A DNA stretch of 64,000 nt from Pseudomonas bharatica CSV86. GTDB taxonomy: Bacteria > Pseudomonadota > Gammaproteobacteria > Pseudomonadales > Pseudomonadaceae. This document shows positions 59,293 to 64,000 of this stretch, piece after piece. Below the pieces are notes generated by a model that did not search any database, was not told the DNA's origin, and saw only the letters and a list, made by a program, of their open reading frames with translations. The position numbers and the translations under genes are program-made. The stretch is from positions 1,961,001 through 2,025,000 of the forward strand of contig NZ_AMWJ02000001.1 of assembly GCF_000319305.2 (NCBI RefSeq), read 5' to 3'. Numbering within the stretch: position 1 is the stretch's first letter; each line of letters starts with the position of its first letter.

Positions 59293-59588
59293 GTGGCGCG
59301 TTGTCGCGCGTGTACCTGCGCTTGATGCATGAACAGGCGGTGCAGGCCGGCGTGCCGCTGGAGCCGGACGACTGGACCTTGCCCGAAGAGTTGCAGGCCA
59401 TCGCCGCCAAGGTGCTCTGCGGGCAGGCGCCGGATGCGCAGGAGATCGGCCTGCTACGGCGTCGCTACATCCACTGCTCGGCCAACTGGAACGCGGTGTT
59501 GCATTCGGACAGTCCGTTGCTGGACAGCCTGTTCATCAACCGGCCTACGGCGGACGGGGTCAGGGTAGTTCATTCGGTCATCGAATGA
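59289..59588 (+). CDS. Small partner of the DUF2235 gene (99 aa)
   Basis: The GTG at 59289 overlaps the TGA of the hydrolase gene. The product (SGALSRVYLRLMHEQAVQAG, then EDIG-less helical region EELQAIAAKVLCGQAPDAQEIGLLRRRYIHCSANWNAVLH) has no signal peptide or known domain. Tle effectors are normally encoded beside periplasmic lipoprotein immunity proteins (Tli), but this one lacks a lipobox and looks cytoplasmic, so it is not a classical Tli. It might be an adaptor or inhibitor; function unknown. Confidence 0.72.
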   Translation: MSGALSRVYLRLMHEQAVQAGVPLEPDDWTLPEELQAIAAKVLCGQAPDAQEIGLLRRRYIHCSANWNAVLHSDSPLLDSLFINRPTADGVRVVHSVIE

Positions 59589-59649
59589 GCAAGGCCTGGA
59601 CGCTGGCACCGCCGGTTCCCAGGCGTCGCCAGCGACGGAGCCGGCTGCA

Positions 59650-60498
59650 TCAGCCAGGCGTCAGCACCCTGAGCGCATTGCGGTAGAAGAACTTCTCCAC
59701 CACCTCATCCCTGAAGCCCAGGCGCTGCGCATCCTCGATGCTCTGCCCGATCGGGCGGAAGGTATACGAGGAGCCGAACAGCAACTGGTCGCCCAGGAAG
59801 CCGTTGGCTGCTTGCACGTACCCTTCGCTGCCGGGCTGGAACAGGTACATGTCCGGTACCAGGTGGATGTTCTCGTAGCGGAAGGCCACCCCGATAGCCT
59901 GCTGCACATTCGGCCAGTAGCCATGGCTGACGACGATCTTCAACTGCGGGAAGGCCCGCGCCACCGCAGCCAGGCGCCCCGGATCGTTGTAGGCCGGGTC
60001 CGGGGTGGTCGGCCCGCTCATGATGAACAGCGGCACACCGCGTTTTTGCAGGTGCTCGTAGATCGGCCAGTACAGGCGGTCGTCCGGATGCCGCGCAGGC
60101 TCGGCAAAGCCCGGCTCCAGGTCGATACCGGCAAGGCCCAGCACATCGATGGCCCGGTCGATTTCCGCGAGGGCACCTTCTATCCCTTGCAGCACCGGCT
60201 CCACCGCGCCGATGCCGAGCAGCTCGTGATGGCCGTGGACCACGCTGTGGACCAGGTCGTTGGACAGATGCTGCCCCGGGGTGTGCCGGCCCACCACCAC
60301 GGCCTTGTCCAGCCCGGCTGCGCGGATTTCACCAAGGAAACCTTCCTGGGTCAGGGAGCGCTCGAAATGGTTGTCGGCACCCTGGGTACCGACCCGGCGA
60401 TTGAGCCAGCGTGCAGTGTCGTGCTCGGGCGAGCCGGGTACGCCGCCGAAGAAAGGGTGCAGGTAGGCCGGGCGGCAGCGCAAGTCGATGATCTTCAT
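59650..60498 (-). CDS. Amidohydrolase-2 family metal-dependent hydrolase
   Basis: A 282-aa TIM-barrel hydrolase/decarboxylase of the amidohydrolase-2 (ACMSD-like) group. Seen are [74 protein letters not shown] and [22 protein letters not shown]. The usual N-terminal HxH pair is replaced by RCRP, so metal binding may be altered. Substrate unknown. It overlaps the LLM monooxygenase gene by 4 bp and is the last gene of that operon. Confidence 0.82.
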   Translation of the reverse strand: MKIIDLRCRPAYLHPFFGGVPGSPEHDTARWLNRRVGTQGADNHFERSLTQEGFLGEIRAAGLDKAVVVGRHTPGQHLSNDLVHSVVHGHHELLGIGAVEPVLQGIEGALAEIDRAIDVLGLAGIDLEPGFAEPARHPDDRLYWPIYEHLQKRGVPLFIMSGPTTPDPAYNDPGRLAAVARAFPQLKIVVSHGYWPNVQQAIGVAFRYENIHLVPDMYLFQPGSEGYVQAANGFLGDQLLFGSSYTFRPIGQSIEDAQRLGFRDEVVEKFFYRNALRVLTPG

Positions 60499-61631
60499 GC
60501 CGCCTGCTCCTTGCCCTTGCCGGCACGGACATCGAAGGCACCGCCGGTGAAGGCGCCGTCCACGGTGACCTTGCCCTTGCCCGGCAGCAGCGGGAAGACC
60601 AGCTCGGCGAAGCGATAGGCTTCCTCCAGGTGCGGGTAACCGGACAGCACGAAGCTGTCCACTCCCAGCTCGGCATATTCCAGCAGACGGGCGGCGACGG
60701 TTTCTGCATCGCCGACCAGGGCGGTCCCGGCGCCACCGCGCACCAGGCCGACCCCGGCCCAGAGGTTGGGGGCTACTTCCAGCCGGTTGCGATCACCGCC
60801 ATGCAGCGCCGCCATGCGTCGCTGGCCTTCGGAGTCCATCTTCGCGTAGTTGGCTTGGGCCGCGGCGATGGTGGCGTCGTCCAGATGGCTGATCAGCTCG
60901 TCGGCCGCGGCCCAGGCGGCTTCGCTGGTTTCGCGGACAATCACGTGCAGGCGCACGCCGAACCGCACGGTCCGGCCATGCTTCGCCGCGCGGGCACGCA
61001 CGTCGGCAATCTTTTCGGCCACCGCGGCAGGCGGCTCGCCCCAGGTCAGATAGGCATCGACATGCTTGGCTGCCAGCTCATGGGCAGCGGGCGAGGAGCC
61101 ACCGAAGTACAGCGGCGGGTAGGGCTGCTGCACCGGCGGGAAGAAGTTCTGCGCGCCTTCGACCTTCAGGTGCTTGCCCGCGAAATCGACGTTCTCGCCC
61201 TGCAGCAGGCGACGCCAGATGGTCAGGAACTCGTCCGAGGCTTCATAGCGCTGGTCGTGTTCGAGGAACACGCCGTCGGCGGCCAGTTCGGTGGCGTCGC
61301 CGCCAGGCACCACGTTGAGCAGCAGGCGCCCGTTGCTGGCCTGGTCGAGGGTCGCGGCCTGGCGCGCCGAGGCGGTGGGGTTGCCCAGCGAGGTGCGCAG
61401 CGCCACCAGCAGCTTGATGCGCTGGGTCACCGGCACCAGGCTGGCGGCGGTGACCCAGGGGTCCAGGCAACTGGCACCGGTGGGGATCAGCAGGCCGTCG
61501 TAGCCGAGCTGGTCGGCGGCCACGGCGATCTGGCGCATATAGGCGTTGGTCGCCGGACGGCCGCTGGCGGAGTGGCCAAGGTAGCGGGTGTCGCCGGAAG
61601 TCGGCAGGAACCAGAAAATATCGAGACTCAT
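60495..61631 (-). CDS. LLM-class FMNH2-dependent monooxygenase (SsuD-like)
   Basis: A 378-aa luciferase-like monooxygenase of the alkanesulfonate monooxygenase (SsuD/MsuD) branch: [19 protein letters not shown], the sulfonate-type block [70 protein letters not shown] and the C-terminal [50 protein letters not shown]. It would use FMNH2 from a separate reductase to release sulfite or an equivalent from an organosulfur compound. It is co-transcribed with the amidohydrolase, next to a sigma-54 activator and an SfnB-like flavoprotein. Confidence 0.9.
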   Translation of the reverse strand: MSLDIFWFLPTSGDTRYLGHSASGRPATNAYMRQIAVAADQLGYDGLLIPTGASCLDPWVTAASLVPVTQRIKLLVALRTSLGNPTASARQAATLDQASNGRLLLNVVPGGDATELAADGVFLEHDQRYEASDEFLTIWRRLLQGENVDFAGKHLKVEGAQNFFPPVQQPYPPLYFGGSSPAAHELAAKHVDAYLTWGEPPAAVAEKIADVRARAAKHGRTVRFGVRLHVIVRETSEAAWAAADELISHLDDATIAAAQANYAKMDSEGQRRMAALHGGDRNRLEVAPNLWAGVGLVRGGAGTALVGDAETVAARLLEYAELGVDSFVLSGYPHLEEAYRFAELVFPLLPGKGKVTVDGAFTGGAFDVRAGKGKEQAA

Positions 61632-61710
61632 TGCAGTGTCCTTGTTGCCATCGTTGGTAGGTAGGCACGCGTAGCAAGGGGCTTTCTAGGAATTCAGATC
61701 GACAGGTTGA

Positions 61711-62791
61711 TCACCCGGCCATCGAAGCCGCCGGGGCAGGCCGGCGCTTGTTGACCACCAGTTCGCCGATGCGGATCAGGTGGGTGCGGGTGATGTTGCG
61801 CGACAGGCCGAGCAACTGCGCGGTGTGCACCTGGTTGTAGTGGCAGAAGTGGTAGGCGGCGCGCAGCAGGGCGTCCTCGACCTTTTCATGCAGGCCCTCG
61901 CCCTGTTCCTCGAAGAGTTGCAGCAGGGCGCGCTGGAGCAGTTCGTCAGCGCTTTCCTGGCGTGGCTTGTTGTCGCCCTCGCGCTCGATGCGCAGGTTCG
62001 ACAGGTGCAGGTCTTCGGCGCGGATCACCTGGTCGCGGCACAGCAGCAGGGTGTGGTGGATGACGTTTTCCAGCTCGCGGATGTTGCCGGGCCAGTCGTA
62101 GCTTGCCAGGCGCTGGCGGGCTTCTTCGCTGAGGCTGACTTCGGCGTAGCCGAGGCGCCGGCTGTATTCGGCGATGAAGTGCCGGGCCAGCGGCAGGATG
62201 TCCCCGGCCGTTCGCGCAGCGGGTGCAGTTGCAGGCTGACCACGTTCAGGCGGTAGTACAGGTCTTCGCGGAAGTGCCCGGCGTTGATGGCCTTCTCCAG
62301 TTGCACGTTGGTCGCCGCCAGCACCCGCACATTGATCGGGATGCTCTTGCGCGAGCCCAGGCGCACCACTTCGCGCTCCTGCAGTACGCGCAGCAGCTTG
62401 ACCTGGATCGGTATCGGCAGGTCACCGATTTCGTCGAGGAACAGGGTCCCGCCGTCGGCTTCCTCGAACCAGCCGGCCTTGGCGGCCAGGGCGCCGGTGA
62501 AGGCACCTTTCTCATGGCCGAACAGCTCGGCTTCCACCAGCGACTCGGCAAAGGCGCCGCAGTTGACCGCCACGAACGGCCCGTTGCGCCGGCCACTGAG
62601 GTTATGGATATGCCGCGCCACCAGTTCCTTGCCGGTCCCGGTTGCGCCGATGATCAGCACGCTCGCCTCGCTGGGCGCGACCTGTTGCAGGTGGGCCAGC
62701 AGCGCTTGCGAGCGCGGGTCTTCGAAGACCTGCGCGGTAGCGCGGATCGAGGTGGCCAGGGTCGGGGACGGGGCAGGGTCAGCAGTTGCAT
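61711..62791 (-). CDS. Sigma-54-dependent activator (SfnR-like), two single-base frameshifts
   Basis: The parts form an enhancer-binding protein lacking an N-terminal sensor domain. The true start is probably the ATG at 62791 (MQLLTLP); one C must be added at 62770-62773 (top-strand GGGG) to join [20 protein letters not shown] and the AAA+ domain: Walker [24 protein letters not shown] loop, Walker [14 protein letters not shown], then [19 protein letters not shown] second base added at 62202-62205 restores DILPLARHF onward to [18 protein letters not shown] and a C-terminal Fis-type HTH ([22 protein letters not shown]), giving 360 aa. Sensor-less activators of this size (SfnR) control sulfone/sulfonate genes in Pseudomonas. 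Confidence 0.82.
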
Positions 62792-62800
62792 GGGCGGGCC

Positions 62801-63985
62801 TTATGAGTAGAAGGTCGGAGTCGGGCGCGTACCGTTGAGCGCCCATTCGCCGAGCTCGTGGACGCGGTAGTCCACCGGGTCGTGCAGGGTCTGGGTGCGC
62901 AGGTTGCGCCAGTGCCGGTCGAACCGCAGCGAGGCGTGGGTGGCACGGGCGCCGGTGACCTCGAACAGGCGATTGCAGATGTCCAGGCCGTGGCGGGTCG
63001 CGGCGACCTTGGCGGTACCGATGGCCAGGGCCAGTTGTCCGCGCTCTTCGGCGCCGAGGGCGGTACCCTTGGCCCAGGCCTGGTCGAGCAGGTCGGCGGC
63101 ACGGCCGATCAGCAGGCGCACGCTTTCCAGGCCGACCCAGAACTCACCGTAGTGGCGCAGCACATGAGGGTCTTCGCCGCTGTGGCGGGCGCTGGAGCGG
63201 AACCACGGACGGCTTTCGTTGAGGGTGTACTGGCGCGCTTCGGCGAAGGCGCCTTCGGTGATGCCGAGGAACAGGTTGGCGAAGTGCAACTGGGCGATGA
63301 GCGGACGCAGGCAGGCGAACGGCGTGCTCAGCGGACCGGGATCGAGGAGCAGCTCGCCGTGTTCGATGCGCACCCGCTCGAAGGTAGCGCTGCCGCTGTC
63401 GGTCTGGCGCTGGCCGATATTGTCCCAGTCGCCGTGCAGGGTGATACCGCTGCGCGCACTCGGTACGGCGGCGATCAACAGCTTGCCGCCGGCGCTTTCA
63501 TCCACTGCCGAGGCAATGAGCATTTCCGAATCGCTGGCGCCGGAGCAGAAGCTCTTCCTGCCGGAAAACTCCACCCAGCCATCGAAGCGCTTGACTACGG
63601 TGCGTGTGTCCAGCGGGTTCAGGGCATTGCCCCAGAACCAGTGCTTGCGCGCGGTCTGTTCGAACCAGGGCTCCCACTGCTCGGGGCGGGAAAACAGGCG
63701 CACGGTGGCCAGCATCAGGTGCTGGAAACCGAAGACGTGGGCGATGGAGCTATCGACCCGGGCGAATTCGCGGGTCACTTCCAGGGTTTCGCTCCAGCTG
63801 GCGCCAAGGCCGCCGTACTGGGTCGGAATGACCAGGCCGAGCAGGCCGCTGGCGCGCAGGGCATCGCGTTCGGCTTTCGGCGTGCCGCCGCGGGCGTCGC
63901 GTTCGACGGCGGTGGCGGCAAATCCGGCAGCCAGCTCACGGGCGATTTGCAGTGGGGTTTGCAGGGTAGGCGAAGGCAGGGTCAT
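62801..63985 (-). CDS. Acyl-CoA dehydrogenase-fold flavoprotein monooxygenase (SfnB/DszC-like)
   Basis: A 394-aa flavoprotein: an N-terminal helical domain ([44 protein letters not shown]), central beta domain ([50 protein letters not shown]) and C-terminal helices ending [20 protein letters not shown]. This is the SfnB/DszC branch, in which acyl-CoA dehydrogenase-fold proteins oxidise organosulfur compounds with FMNH2. The start at 63985 is preferred over 63991 because GAGG lies 7 bp upstream of it. It ends 10 bp before the start of the sigma-54 activator gene. Confidence 0.88.
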   Translation of the reverse strand: MTLPSPTLQTPLQIARELAAGFAATAVERDARGGTPKAERDALRASGLLGLVIPTQYGGLGASWSETLEVTREFARVDSSIAHVFGFQHLMLATVRLFSRPEQWEPWFEQTARKHWFWGNALNPLDTRTVVKRFDGWVEFSGRKSFCSGASDSEMLIASAVDESAGGKLLIAAVPSARSGITLHGDWDNIGQRQTDSGSATFERVRIEHGELLLDPGPLSTPFACLRPLIAQLHFANLFLGITEGAFAEARQYTLNESRPWFRSSARHSGEDPHVLRHYGEFWVGLESVRLLIGRAADLLDQAWAKGTALGAEERGQLALAIGTAKVAATRHGLDICNRLFEVTGARATHASLRFDRHWRNLRTQTLHDPVDYRVHELGEWALNGTRPTPTFYS

Positions 63986-64000
63986 GGGCATGCCTCAAGC

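Overview
The window is a 64-kb, GC-rich, densely coding piece of a Pseudomonas chromosome, probably from the P. fluorescens/P. putida side of the genus. The best markers are a PrrF-type Fur-regulated sRNA, Pseudomonas REP pairs (the GTGGGAGCTGGC family), a liu leucine-catabolism operon behind LiuR-like palindromes, a TreS-maltokinase/GlgE/GlgB block with a glgA-treZ-malQ-treY-glgX block, and several Pseudomonas-type orphan genes (small RHS-core protein, DUF6124-like, DUF2934). No rRNA, tRNA, CRISPR array, transposase or prophage structural gene was seen.

Layout. 1-9.8 kb: partial class II aldolase diverging from an XRE-cupin regulator across two palindromes; an 804-aa protein I do not recognise; AraC regulator/LysE exporter pair; YebC-like protein; a decayed leucine-rich-repeat (kinase) gene; prpE; an AFG1-type ATPase. 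9.8-16.2 kb: a complete archaic (Csu-like) chaperone-usher pilus operon with four spore-coat-U subunits, chaperone, usher and two-domain tip protein. 16.4-19.7 kb: M14 carboxypeptidase, an unusual sigma-region-4/FecR-N-terminal fusion, PrrF sRNA with a Fur-box promoter, a DUF6124-like gene and a divergent S24-type repressor. 19.8-27.3 kb: liuABCD on the minus strand, diverging from an acyl-CoA synthetase. 27.4-50.3 kb: alpha-glucan/trehalose metabolism in two blocks (glgE-treS/mak-glgB on plus; glgA-treZ-malQ-treY-DUF2934-glgX on minus), separated by an accessory stretch (orphan RHS, APC permease, small wHTH-like protein, passenger-less autotransporter barrel). 51-58.2 kb: a lone receiver, then a five-gene signalling operon (hybrid kinase with three receivers, CheR, CheB, REC-kinase, receiver). 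58.3-59.6 kb: DUF2235 (Tle1-like) hydrolase and small partner. 59.6-64 kb: organosulfur-type cluster (amidohydrolase, SsuD-like LLM monooxygenase, sigma-54 activator, SfnB/DszC-like flavoprotein).

How genes cooperate. TreY/TreZ release trehalose from linear glucan made by GlgA and handled by MalQ/GlgX; TreS-Mak turns trehalose into maltose-1-phosphate, which GlgE polymerises and GlgB branches. A candidate AlgU promoter lies upstream of glgE, which fits osmotic/desiccation stress control.

Quality warning. Seven single-base frameshifts were found in six genes (a pilin subunit, the pilus chaperone, the S24 repressor, liuD, treY and the sigma-54 activator, which has two). Each is explained by one base missing from a G or C run (a GG doublet in the S24 gene), and restoring it recovers a family-length protein. 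This looks like homopolymer under-calling rather than gene decay. I annotate these genes as intact-in-principle CDSs with the shift position given. The LRR gene is different (nonsense codon plus 3' loss) and is called a pseudogene.
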